Part shown: positions 34,780 through 43,665 of the stretch, piece by piece
Position numbering within the stretch: position 1 is the first letter of the stretch
Layout of the letters: each line of letters starts with the position of its first letter
Source: Sphingorhabdus sp.
GTDB taxonomy: Bacteria > Pseudomonadota > Alphaproteobacteria > Sphingomonadales > Sphingomonadaceae
NCBI GenBank assembly: GCA_023262005.1
Contig: JALREL010000158.1
Location: forward strand, 1 to 47,370
DNA: 47,370 nt
Direction: 5' to 3'
Position numbers and translations under genes: made by a program
The notes under the pieces: model-generated
Told to the model about the DNA's origin: nothing
What the model saw: the letters and a program-made list of their open reading frames with translations, nothing else
Database searches by the model: none

Positions 34780-34797
34780 AATCACCACTCGCATAAA
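34780..34797 (+). promoter_or_regulatory. Degenerate operator-like element, site 6
   Basis: AATCA-CCACTCGC-ATAAA keeps the spacer core ACTCG and most of the right arm seen at site 4, but the left arm is poor. It lies about 310 bases before the APC permease in the same divergent region as site 5. The rest of 34471-35107 is AT-rich and holds no gene that I can recognise. Confidence 0.35.
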
Positions 34798-35107
34798 TTA
34801 GTTGTGGAGAAAAGCAATTTTGCTACTAGTGTGAGTCGTTCGCGACCAGCGCGATTTTCAGGCGACGCAGCGAATGCCAGTTTGCCTGCAGACGATAGCG
34901 CAATTGTCTTTGGGGCAGTGCGAACGAGATGGAGGGGTGGATGCAGAAAACGGGAATTGTTGAGCTTCGTTCACGGCGCTATCGATCAGGCATCGGTGTT
35001 GCGATCAAGCAGGGGTTGGATGCTCTTTCGTTGAAGCCCTCGAGATCAGAACTGTTGCCGTCAAATTCGGCATCCAATGAAATTATTGGTCGTTCATGGA
35101 GGAATAT

Positions 35108-36574
35108 ATGACCCAAACAAAGGTCGCCGTCGCATCTGGGTCTGTTCAGCCCGCCGTTGACGGTCAATCCGTTGCGCTTCCGCGCTCTCTGAGCACATTC
35201 CGGCTCGCTGTCTTTGTTATCGCGGCCGTCGCGCCACTCGCCTGCGTCATTGGGGTGCTGCCCGTGGCACTTGTGTTCGGTAGTGGCACGGCCCTCCCGC
35301 TGGCATTCGTCGTTGCGACGGTCGTCACGGCATTGTTCGCAGTGGGCTATTCCGCTTTCAGTCGCGAAGTGGTGACTGGCGGCGCATTTTACACCTATAT
35401 CGCGCACGGCCTCGGTCCGGTTGTAGGCTTGGGAGCAGCCGGCGTCGCGGTCGCATCATACACAATGTTTGTGCCAGGGGGATTCAGTTATCTCGGTTAT
35501 ATGATGCAAACCACATTCAGCGACTTGCTCGGATTCGATCTCCACTGGGTCGTTTATTCTCTGGTAGCCTGGGTAATTATCGGTTTCTTGGGCCTTCGCC
35601 AGATCGACTTCAGTGCCAGAGTGGTGCTGATCGTCATCCTTATCGAATTCATGCTACTGCTATTTTTCGATGCAATTCTTGTTGGACAGTTGGGCAGCGC
35701 GGCTTTCCCGGCTCAATCGCTCGATTTCAGCGGTCTGTTAGGTGGTGCGCCCGGTGTTGCGATCCTGCTCGCGTTTACCTGCTATTTCGGTATCGAGTCC
35801 GCTGCACTGTTTTCCGAGGAAGCAAAGTCCCCCCAAAAATCGGTGGCCCGGGCAACTTACATCGCAATCTTCATAATCGGTATCTTCTACTTCATCACTT
35901 CGTGGATTACTATAGGTGCAATTGGACCCGACAACATTAAGGGAATTCCCGAAGCAGACGTCGGCCTCGTCTATTTCAAGCTGAGTGATAAGTATGTAAA
36001 TGACGCATTTACAACTATCATCCAGGCGGCTCTCGTTACCAGCATGTTTGCGACCGTTCTTTCGATGCATAATGTTGCTGCGCGCTATCTGTTCGTGCTT
36101 GGCCGTCAGGGCTTTCTGCCCCGCGTGCTCGGTCGCGCGCATCCGGTACACGGCGCGCCAACAGCAGCAAGCGCCTCGATTTCGGTCGTCGCGCTTATTG
36201 TCTTTACAAGCGCTGCATTTCTGGGGCTGCACCCAATGCTTGGACTGGGCTTGATCGTTCTTGGTTTTGCGGCGGTAGGTGTAATGTTCATGCAGGCTCT
36301 GACCAGTGTTGCGGTTGTGTCCTATTTCCGAAAGCATCCCGAACGTCACCTCTGGCAGCACGTGATCGCGCCGATATTAGCGTTTCTCGGGTTGTTGGTG
36401 GCGCTGTACTTCGCGGTGACAAACTTCGAATATCTGAGCGGCAGCCAGAATCCGGTGGTCAATCGCATTCCGATTGGCATACCGTTGGCAATGGCGGCCG
36501 GCATAGGGTTCGCGCTTTGGCTCCGCCGTTATCGTCCAGCGAAGTTCGCTGAGATGCAGCTGGACGACCTGTGA
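35108..36574 (+). CDS. APC-family amino acid/amine permease
   Basis: A 488-residue inner-membrane transporter. ATG 35108 is chosen since GGAGGA lies just before it; an ATG four codons earlier contains that ribosome site. About 12 membrane spans are evident. The first helix region VAPLACVIGVLPVALVFGSG and FSREVVTGGAFYTYIAHGLG match the APC pattern of a broken first helix and conserved helix 2-3 loop. ACYFGIES-type helix 6 (CYFGIESAALFSEEAKSPQK) is typical of amine/amino acid permeases. It is followed on the same strand by the glutaryl-CoA dehydrogenase and CoA-transferase genes, so it may import their precursor or the primary heterocycle. Confidence 0.88.
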   Translation: MTQTKVAVASGSVQPAVDGQSVALPRSLSTFRLAVFVIAAVAPLACVIGVLPVALVFGSGTALPLAFVVATVVTALFAVGYSAFSREVVTGGAFYTYIAHGLGPVVGLGAAGVAVASYTMFVPGGFSYLGYMMQTTFSDLLGFDLHWVVYSLVAWVIIGFLGLRQIDFSARVVLIVILIEFMLLLFFDAILVGQLGSAAFPAQSLDFSGLLGGAPGVAILLAFTCYFGIESAALFSEEAKSPQKSVARATYIAIFIIGIFYFITSWITIGAIGPDNIKGIPEADVGLVYFKLSDKYVNDAFTTIIQAALVTSMFATVLSMHNVAARYLFVLGRQGFLPRVLGRAHPVHGAPTAASASISVVALIVFTSAAFLGLHPMLGLGLIVLGFAAVGVMFMQALTSVAVVSYFRKHPERHLWQHVIAPILAFLGLLVALYFAVTNFEYLSGSQNPVVNRIPIGIPLAMAAGIGFALWLRRYRPAKFAEMQLDDL

Positions 36575-36650
36575 TGATCTGACATTCAACGGCAGGGCGC
36601 GTCAAACATGGCTGCAGTCAACATGTATGTGAATTTTGATCGGATTTTGG

Positions 36651-37825
36651 ATGCATCAATTTTTACGGTCCGACCCCTTTTACCTTGAAGACCAACTGAG
36701 TGAAGAAGAACGCATGATCCGCGATGCCGCGCGGGCCTACGCTCAGAACGAGTTGCAGCCCCCGGTTGCCGAGGCTTTTGCTCAGGAACACACCGATACC
36801 GCGATTTTTTCGGAAATGGGGCGCAAGGGTTGCTCGGCATCACCATTCCCGAGGCATTCGGGGGCACGGGTGCAAGTTATGTGAGCTATGGCCTCGTCAC
36901 CCGGGAGGTTGAGCGTGTCGACTCCGGCTATCGTTCGATGATGTCGGTGCAATCCTCATTGGTCATGTACCCGATCCATGCGTTCGGCTCGGAAGAGCAG
37001 AAGGCGAAGTATCTGCCCGGCCTGACAAGCGGCGAACTGATCGGTTGCTTTGGCCTCACCGAACCGGATGCAGGATCCGATCCGGCTGGAATGAAAACCC
37101 GAGCGCGCAAGGTCGATGGAGGATACGTGCTGACGGGAGCCAAGACCTGGATCTCGAACGCTCCGATCGCCGACGTCTTCATTGTGTGGGCGACTTCGGA
37201 AGTTCATGGCGGGAAGATCCGCGGGTTTATCCTTGAAAAGGGAATCAAGGGTCTCGACGCCCCCAAGATATCTGGAAAATTGTCACTTCGCGCCTCGATC
37301 ACGGGCATGATCATGATGGACGAGGTCTTCGTACCGGATGATGCCCTGCTACCAGGCGTCGAGGGGATTCGCGGGCCATTCAGTTGCCTCAACTGCGCCC
37401 GCTACGGCATCAGCTGGGGTGCGCTTGGAGCGGCCGAGTTTTGCTATGCCGCTGCCTGCCAATATGGGCTGGATCGAAAACAGTTTGAACGACCGCTGGC
37501 GGCAACCCAGCTCTGTCAGAAGAAGTTGGCGGATATGGCAACTTACATCGCCTTGGGTCTGCAGGCGAGTCTGCGGGTGGGCCACCTGATGGACGACGAT
37601 CGCTTCGCACCCGAGATAATCTCGATGGTCAAGCGCAACAATGTCGGCAGGGCGCTGGACATTGCGCGCGCCGCTCGCGACATGCATGGTGGAAATGGTA
37701 TTTCAGAAGAATATCAGGTCATCCGCCATATGGTCAACCTCGAGACGGTCAACACCTACGAGGGTACCCATGATGTCCACGCCCTGATTATCGGCAGGGC
37801 CATCACGGGGATCGCGGCTTTCTGA
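36651..37825 (+). pseudogene. gcdH: glutaryl-CoA dehydrogenase with a one-base frameshift
   Basis: The two halves together make a full-length enzyme of about 391 residues. The first frame (ATG 36651) gives [20 protein letters not shown] up to EMGRKG. The second continues [21 protein letters not shown] to the end. One base is missing at about 36828-36830, between a GGG and a TT. Signatures are strong for glutaryl-CoA dehydrogenase: [20 protein letters not shown] (with the Arg-Ser that bind the glutaryl carboxylate), [14 protein letters not shown], and [20 protein letters not shown] with the catalytic Glu. It oxidatively decarboxylates glutaryl-CoA to crotonyl-CoA. Either a real null mutation or a sequencing error. 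Confidence 0.88.
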
Positions 37826-38987
37826 TGCAGCAAGAAACCGCGAGCGTAAACCAGCCGCTCAAGGGCCTAAGGGTCCTTGAACTGGCCCGAATTCTGGCCG
37901 GCCCGTGGGCCGGACAGCTCCTCGGGGATCTTGGCGCGGACGTATTGAAGGTAGAAAGTCCGGACGGCGACGACACGCGCCGATGGGGGCCGCCATTTAT
38001 CGACAATGGCAACGGGACACATGACGCAGCTTATTTCCACGCCTGCAATCGCGGGAAGCGTTCGATTACCGCCGACTTCGGCAGGCCCGAGATCTCGAGG
38101 AGGTGCGCCGCCTGGCGATCGAAGCCGATGTCGTTTTCGAAAATTTTAAGGTGGGCGGTCTGGCCAAGTTCGGGCTGGACTATGCAAGCCTCTCGGCCCT
38201 GAACCCCCGCCTCATATATTGCTCCATCAGTGGCTTTGGTCAGGACGGTCCTTATGCCGCTCGTGCCGGCTATGATTTCATCGTGCAGGGTCTGAGCGGG
38301 ATCATGGACCTTACAGGCGAACCCGCCGGCGCACCGCAGAAAATCGGCGTGGCATTGGCTGACATCGTGACCGGCCTATATGCCGTCATCGGCATCCAGG
38401 CCGCCCTCACGCGCCGTGAACGGACCGGCCGCGGTGACCATGTGGATGTTGCCCTGCTTGACTGCATGACCGGTGTTCTTGCCAATCAAGCGATGAACTA
38501 CCTGGCGACGCAGGAAAATCCGGTCCGACTGGGCAACGCACATCCGAATATCGCACCCTATGCAGTGTTCCCGGCCAAGGATGGCTGGCTAATACTTGCG
38601 GTGGGCAACGATGGTCAGTTTGACCGCTTTTGCAAAGTAGTCGGACTCGACGAACTATCGGCGTCGTCTTCATTCGCGACCAATTCTTCGCGGGTAGCCA
38701 ACCGGGACGAATTGACCACCATCATCAGCGCAATCACGCAAAATTGGTTGCGTGACGACTTACTGGGTGCGCTGGAGGCCGCGACGGTACCAGCTGGCCC
38801 AATCAATACAGTTGCCCAGGTGTTGGCTGATCCCCAGATTACGGCGCGCGGACTGGTAAGACGATTTGATCGAGCCGGCGCGTCCCCGGTCGAGGGGATA
38901 CGCACGCCGCTTATATTTGAGCATGCCGGCCTGTCACTCGACTGCGGATCGCCCTTGCTAGGACGAGATCAGCCCTGCTGGCTTTGA
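37825..38987 (+). pseudogene. CaiB/BaiF CoA-transferase (glutarate-type) with a one-base frameshift
   Basis: The start overlaps the preceding stop as TGATG. The first frame reads [20 protein letters not shown] and [20 protein letters not shown] up to DFGRPE. After about 38090 the protein continues one frame over with [20 protein letters not shown] to the end. One base is missing in the GA|GAT stretch. The joined protein has about 387 residues. It has YCSISGFGQDGPYAARAGYD and the catalytic-Asp block GDHVDVALLDCMTGV of class III CoA-transferases, and resembles succinyl-CoA:glutarate CoA-transferase. Coupling to gcdH supports activation of glutarate to glutaryl-CoA as its job. Confidence 0.85.
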
Positions 38988-39500
38988 AGGTCAGTACTCC
39001 CCGAGGCAGCGATCGTCACATTGGACGCATTGCAGCACTAGGAAACAACCAGCGCCCGCCGCAAATCTAAGCCAACGTCACTCCTTGTTACGCTTGTTCG
39101 GCGACCGATGAAAGCGGGTTCGGGCGATCGACTGAAGCACCTCGCCGTCCCCACATCGAGCGCGATTGGCCCAACAAAGACACGATGACACCGCCCCGCC
39201 CGCCGACCGCGCCTACTTTGCAGTAAGCTTGCCGGCCGAACAGGAGGAGTTCTCGGCTTCCGGCCGCGAGTGATGATCGCAACGTCGAGAATGTCATAGC
39301 CGACATAGTCGAAGGCGTCTGCAAGGACCGGAAATATCCAGCAAAGGGCCGGAAAGCCAATCGGCCCGGCTCTGGAAGACAGACTAATGAGCCTTGTACA
39401 TGACCTGAGGGTGCACCGCGTGCAGCGCCCCCGAACTTGATCGGGAAGACCCTTGACATCGTGCGGCGGTTCAATACCGCGATGGGCTTCCCAGAAGCAA
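38988..39500. other. Gap without recognisable gene
   Basis: About 510 bases between the convergent CoA-transferase and SnoaL-like genes. Reverse-strand frames 39038-39517 and 39088-39549 overlap each other and match no family I know; they may be remnants. No terminator-like hairpin with a T-run was noticed. Confidence 0.4.
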
Positions 39501-40010
39501 TCAGTTGCCGAAGCCACCTGCTTGCCACATCTCCCGCACTACTCGCCAACCATGAACTGTACGCTTCAGCACGAAAAGCTGGCGAATCGTCTCTTGCTTC
39601 GTGGTCGCGGGCGGGTTAGGCTGACAAGTCAATACCGCAAACACCGAAGCCATGTCCCGGTCCGACGAGACAACAGTATCCTGCACGGCAAAGGCGCAGC
39701 CCTTATTGCCATTGGGGCCAAGATAAGCAAACCAGTCGTCAAGAGCTTTTACGGACGCCTCGATCCCACGCCTCGCCGCAACATCCCCCTCGCCGGTGAT
39801 AATCACATCGTGGCTATAAAATCGCTCTGCGAGTTCGGTCGACGTCAAACCATCACGATTGGCCTGATCTTGGTCGGCGTAGAAGGCATGGAGCTCCTGG
39901 ACGACATCGGCTGGCGCCGCTTGCACAGGCGTTTCGTGCGCCGCCGCTGATAGCGAAGGGGCACACATCAATGCGAGCAGAGCCAAGCGCGTCTTAAGGT
40001 TACAGGTCAT
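39501..40010 (-). CDS. secreted SnoaL/NTF2-like protein (DUF4440 type)
   Basis: A 169-residue protein with a signal peptide (LKTRLALLALMCAPSLSAAA, cleavage near residue 24). The mature part has an NTF2-like fold pattern: VVQELHAFYADQDQANRDGL, then LAERFYSHDVIITGEGDVAARRG and the C-terminal strand pair RQLFVLKRTVHGWRVVREMW. AGGAG lies five bases before the ATG. Related proteins are found in the periplasm with unknown roles or as polyketide-cyclase-like enzymes. It stands alone between convergent and divergent neighbours. An inverted repeat lies about 50 bases upstream. Confidence 0.8.
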   Translation of the reverse strand: MTCNLKTRLALLALMCAPSLSAAAHETPVQAAPADVVQELHAFYADQDQANRDGLTSTELAERFYSHDVIITGEGDVAARRGIEASVKALDDWFAYLGPNGNKGCAFAVQDTVVSSDRDMASVFAVLTCQPNPPATTKQETIRQLFVLKRTVHGWRVVREMWQAGGFGN

Positions 40011-40059
40011 ATAATCTCCTCATTTCCCTGTGACAATACGGCAGCTTACTGGGCCGCAT

Positions 40060-40087
40060 ATAATTAATTCTACACCGAGATAATTAT
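40060..40087 (-). promoter_or_regulatory. Inverted repeat upstream of the secreted SnoaL-like gene
   Basis: ATAATTA and TAATTAT are perfect inverted arms 14 bases apart. Inside, ATTCT-ACACCGAG-ATAAT (40067-40084) matches the ATTAT-N8-ATAAT pattern at nine of ten arm positions, but the spacer does not align well with TCGT. It may be a weak or unrelated operator. Confidence 0.35.
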
Positions 40088-40659
40088 CTGTCTGCGATTT
40101 GGGTGTCAAGCGAGGATTGGCGGTTGGGCGGCACGCCTGGAAAGTCCCCATTCCATATCGGGCCTCACAGCCCGGCCAAACCACTATCGCGGCGGGCGGG
40201 GCATAAGCAGCTAGATCTGCCGCATCCCTCGCGCCACTGCTGAAAATCCCGGCCACGCCAAAAGGAGACACGCCAAATCGAGTTCAGGTCGCCAATGAGC
40301 CGTAATCCTGCTCGAAAGACACCTGGGATGACATCGAGCCGCCTTGCCGCGCCGACGTCCTCTCCGCCCGCAGACGAAAGTTTCGAATCGCCAAACCACG
40401 GTATGGTCTTGTCGGGCAGAGTGCGAGGGCCATGTCCTATGAAGATGCGCGAGGCCACGACATCGCCAAGACTCGCATCGACCCGCAGTGAGCGCGCCGC
40501 GAGAATCTTTTCCTCATGTCGCTCGTCTCGCAGTGCAAGCCCATAATTCGTCGATTGCAGAATTGATTTGCATGTCGGATCGTGGCGGAATATAAGCCGT
40601 AGTCTCGCCGCGACGCGTTCAACCGGACCGACCCGGGTGCCGCACATAGCGGGCAGGTA
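40088..40659. other. Gap with uncertain coding content
   Basis: A reverse-strand frame (about 40165-40640, continuing under the MFS gene) is open and has GC-rich coding-like composition, for example SLGDVVASRIFIGHGPRTL, but it has no recognisable family, start or ribosome site. It could be the remnant of a lost gene. Nothing else is seen here. Confidence 0.35.
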
Positions 40660-41859
40660 ATGAACCGCATTGCGAAGGTGGAATGGATGGATAGCGGGCT
40701 CGGCGTGCGGCCGGTAAAGACATTGGCTATCGCGTGCATCCTTTACGCGCTTTCGATCATCCTGATCAATATCGCGCCATTCTTTGTCGGGCTCTACGTC
40801 GATACGCTTCACATAAGCTTGAGCGAAGCGGGGTTTGTCCAAACCATTGATCAAGCAGGCGGCATCATCGGGGCCGTCCTAGGCTTCTTTCTCATGCCGC
40901 GCCTCTCCTGGCGGACGCTGTCATTTTGCGCTGCGTTCGTGGCAACGATGGCCAATGCGGCAACGGCGTTGGCCGACAGTTACGTACTTCTGTGCCTGAT
41001 CAGGTTTGTCGCAGGGTTTGCGGTAGTCCTGTTGACTACAGTCTCCGCATGCACCCTGGCCCGCGCGCGCGTCCCGGACCGTGCATTTGGGTTTGGACTG
41101 ATGCTCGGCATGCTTCTTTCCGCCGTCGCGATCTGGGTGCTGGATGCGATAAGGACGGATTTTGGCTACAGCGCAAGCTTGGGATCGGGTGCTCTGTGGC
41201 TTTGCATCGCCGCGGGCCTTGCGCTGATGCTTCCTCGCGACCTGCGCGGGCGGACAGATAAGGCAGGCGCCTTCAGCGCCGACCCGGAACAGGCAAATAT
41301 GCGCGTACTCGGCAAGGTCGGCCTCATCGCGCTGCTACTCTTTTCCATAAGCGCCAACGTCGGCTTCAGCTTTACCGAACGGGTAGGACTGGACAACGGC
41401 TTGGCGCCGAGCGCTATAGCCAGATCCTTCGCGATCGGCTGCATATTTTCCTTGGCCGGTTGCCTTTTGCCGACGATATTCGGTGCAGCTGGCGGGCGGA
41501 TAAAATGGCTGTCTATAACGACTGCGTTTTTCATCATTGCACTTTGGCTCTTCTACACGGCCACAACAATTACCCTATATATTGTCGCCTTCTCCATATA
41601 TCTTTCGGTATTCAATATGGGCCTTGCCTACTATATGTCCGTGGTAGCGGAAAATGATCCCGAGGAACATTATACGCGGGCGATATATATCGTAAATGTT
41701 ACCGCTCAATCGCTTGGCCCCGCCATTGGCGCCCTGATACTGATAGGTTATCCTATCACCATTGTGTTCTTGATTGCTCCTATAACCGCAATAGGTGCCC
41801 TGCTCTTGGTAGCTTTTTATACATCGCGGCAGCCGCGCAATTTGCCGGCATCCCTCTAG
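40660..41859 (+). CDS. MFS transporter
   Basis: A 399-residue protein with about 12 membrane spans beginning at LAIACILYALSIILINIAPF. The helix 2-3 region RLSWRTLSFCAAFVATMANA and the central loop around residues 190-215 (charged, PRDLRGRTDKAGAF) show the two-bundle layout of the major facilitator superfamily. The start is either ATG 40660 (GGCAGG upstream) or ATG 40687 (AAGGTGG upstream). The substrate is not readable; its place beside flavoprotein amine oxidoreductases suggests an amine or an N-heterocycle metabolite. Confidence 0.85.
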   Translation: MNRIAKVEWMDSGLGVRPVKTLAIACILYALSIILINIAPFFVGLYVDTLHISLSEAGFVQTIDQAGGIIGAVLGFFLMPRLSWRTLSFCAAFVATMANAATALADSYVLLCLIRFVAGFAVVLLTTVSACTLARARVPDRAFGFGLMLGMLLSAVAIWVLDAIRTDFGYSASLGSGALWLCIAAGLALMLPRDLRGRTDKAGAFSADPEQANMRVLGKVGLIALLLFSISANVGFSFTERVGLDNGLAPSAIARSFAIGCIFSLAGCLLPTIFGAAGGRIKWLSITTAFFIIALWLFYTATTITLYIVAFSIYLSVFNMGLAYYMSVVAENDPEEHYTRAIYIVNVTAQSLGPAIGALILIGYPITIVFLIAPITAIGALLLVAFYTSRQPRNLPASL

Positions 41860-41940
41860 ATTGGCCGGAAGCGTGACTGGGACTTGGCGGGTCGCCCTAG
41901 TTCGGCGTGGCAATGGTTCAACTTTGGAAAGGTAAGATCA

Positions 41941-42042
41941 TTGGCGAGTTCAAACGACCAGGATTTGGTCGACCCGGTAAAGATTTTTGACTTCGGCAGC
42001 ACATCGATGCTCGATTCCTCCGATCTGTGGGCGACGCTCTAA
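41941..42042 (+). CDS. possible 33-residue peptide coupled to the oxidoreductase gene
   Basis: A TTG at 41941 with GGAAAGG eight bases upstream opens a frame of 33 codons rich in acidic residues (DQDLVDPVKIFDFGSTSMLD). It ends with TAA, which overlaps the ATG of the flavin oxidoreductase as TAATG. The coupling and composition make a translated leader or small protein plausible. There is no family match and the TTG start is unproven; it may instead be the degenerate end of a lost gene. Confidence 0.4.
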   Translation: MASSNDQDLVDPVKIFDFGSTSMLDSSDLWATL

Positions 42043-43472
42043 TGGCAGCGGCAGCTGATGATTCGACGCCCCACGGGTCCGGTGACCGTTCATCGCCGCC
42101 GCATGCCGGAAAGTCCTTCTGGATTCGTGACTTTGGCGCCTATTCTTCAAATCCCGACCTGGATACGGATATACACTGCGACATCCTCGTCATCGGCGGT
42201 GGCATTGCAGGCCTTTCATCGGCCTGGCATGCCGCAAAAAGCGGCTTGGGCAAGGTTGTCCTGATCGAGAGCGAGGTCATCGGCTTCGGAGCGAGCGGCC
42301 GCGCGGCGGGCTGGATCATGCCCCAGTTCGGGATGGACCAATTGTCCATCCGCAAGGCATATGGCGTCGAGCGTTCCAGAGCGGCCTTCGCATATTGTCG
42401 GCGCGCAACCGCTTATACGCGCGAGATCATCGAGCAAAACGGCATCGAAAGCGATTATCGCGCGCCCGGCCTTATGCGGGTGGCCTTTGACGACCGTTGG
42501 GTGGACGATCTCCATGACCTGTATTCCACCTACCAGGATATCGGTGTGGATACGGTGTCATGGCTGACCGCACCGGACGTTCAGGCCCATTATAACGGAA
42601 ATAGCAACTTCAAAGCGGCCATCTCCGACACGGACCTTGGCTTGCTCAACCCCTGCAAACAGGTGCGCGCGCTCAAGGCTCTGGCCGAAGCGGCGGGCGT
42701 TACGGTCTATGAAAACACCTCCGCGACACATATCGAGCGAAGGCCGGGCGGCGTATGGGTCATTACGCCGGGCGGCTCGATTCAGGCGAGCAAGGTGGTG
42801 ATTGCCACAAATGCTTTCACGCACCAACTGCAAGGGCCAGTGGGCCGAGAACTCGCTTCGTACCAGGCGCCGGTATTCGCGCGCGGCGCGGTAACGGAGC
42901 GGCTTTCGGACAAGCAGTGGGCCGAAGTTGGCTGGGAGCAGGGTAATGCGATCGAGAGCTCGCTTGACCTGTTTCACTATATGGCGCCCACCGCCGACCA
43001 ACGTATCCAGTTCTACTTCATCTATTATGGCGGCCATCCCGTTCGCAATGAGATGGAACCGGCGGTCAGCGCCAAGGGTTCGGACGTCTCGCTGGCACAT
43101 CTGAAACGCATATTCCCGGCTCTCCGAGACGTCCGGTTGGAGCATAATTGGGGCGGGCACATGTCGGCCACGCGCGACATGGTCCCTCACTTGACGAGTA
43201 TCGGTGATCAGCGCGTTATCTACATCGGCGGCTGCTGGGGCCATGGCCTTGCCATCAACCACCTGCATGGCCAGACAGTGGCAGACATGTTGGCGGAACG
43301 GTCAACGGACCTCACCGATTTCTGGATTGTCGACCGGAAGCCCAAGAGTTGGCCGGTCTGGCCTCTCGATTTTATCGGCAAGCAACTCGCCTGGTCTTTG
43401 CTCAAGCGCAAAGTGCGTAAGCAGATACGGGGGTCCATTTTCGAGGGATGCGACGGCGATCTCCAGGAATAA
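42042..43472 (+). CDS. FAD-dependent amine/amino-acid oxidoreductase (DAO family)
   Basis: A 476-residue protein of the glycine/D-amino-acid-oxidase fold, with a lead of about 30 residues and then FWIRDFGAYSSNP, reminiscent of gamma-glutamylputrescine-oxidase-like proteins. The FAD loop is ILVIGGGIAGLSSAWHAAKSG (about 50-70), then LIESEVIGFGASGRAAGW. The C-terminal HNWGGHMSATRDMVPHL and GCWGHGLAINHLHGQTVADM hold the second FAD-contact region. Members oxidise secondary or primary amines to imines with O2 or a quinone. ATG 42042 overlaps the stop of a small upstream frame and has no strong ribosome site of its own. Confidence 0.85.
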   Translation: MAAAADDSTPHGSGDRSSPPHAGKSFWIRDFGAYSSNPDLDTDIHCDILVIGGGIAGLSSAWHAAKSGLGKVVLIESEVIGFGASGRAAGWIMPQFGMDQLSIRKAYGVERSRAAFAYCRRATAYTREIIEQNGIESDYRAPGLMRVAFDDRWVDDLHDLYSTYQDIGVDTVSWLTAPDVQAHYNGNSNFKAAISDTDLGLLNPCKQVRALKALAEAAGVTVYENTSATHIERRPGGVWVITPGGSIQASKVVIATNAFTHQLQGPVGRELASYQAPVFARGAVTERLSDKQWAEVGWEQGNAIESSLDLFHYMAPTADQRIQFYFIYYGGHPVRNEMEPAVSAKGSDVSLAHLKRIFPALRDVRLEHNWGGHMSATRDMVPHLTSIGDQRVIYIGGCWGHGLAINHLHGQTVADMLAERSTDLTDFWIVDRKPKSWPVWPLDFIGKQLAWSLLKRKVRKQIRGSIFEGCDGDLQE

Positions 43473-43665
43473 GGGCTGCCTGCGACGGGCAGCTTGTCGC
43501 CGACCAGGAGCGTCTGCCGCATCGTCTCCGGCAAAAGCCCCTCCCCCTCTCGCCGCGATCACACCGCGTGACGCACAACAAAACGGGTCGGATCCATCCC
43601 TTCACGCTCAAAAGGGAGCTTGAATCGCCTTTTTCCGAAAATGAAGCGATCCATTGACCACAAGC

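Noticed and set aside
40165-40854. A 229-codon reverse-strand frame partly under the MFS gene
   Set aside because: No start with a ribosome site and no recognisable family. The left part may be a remnant, so it is mentioned only as gap content.
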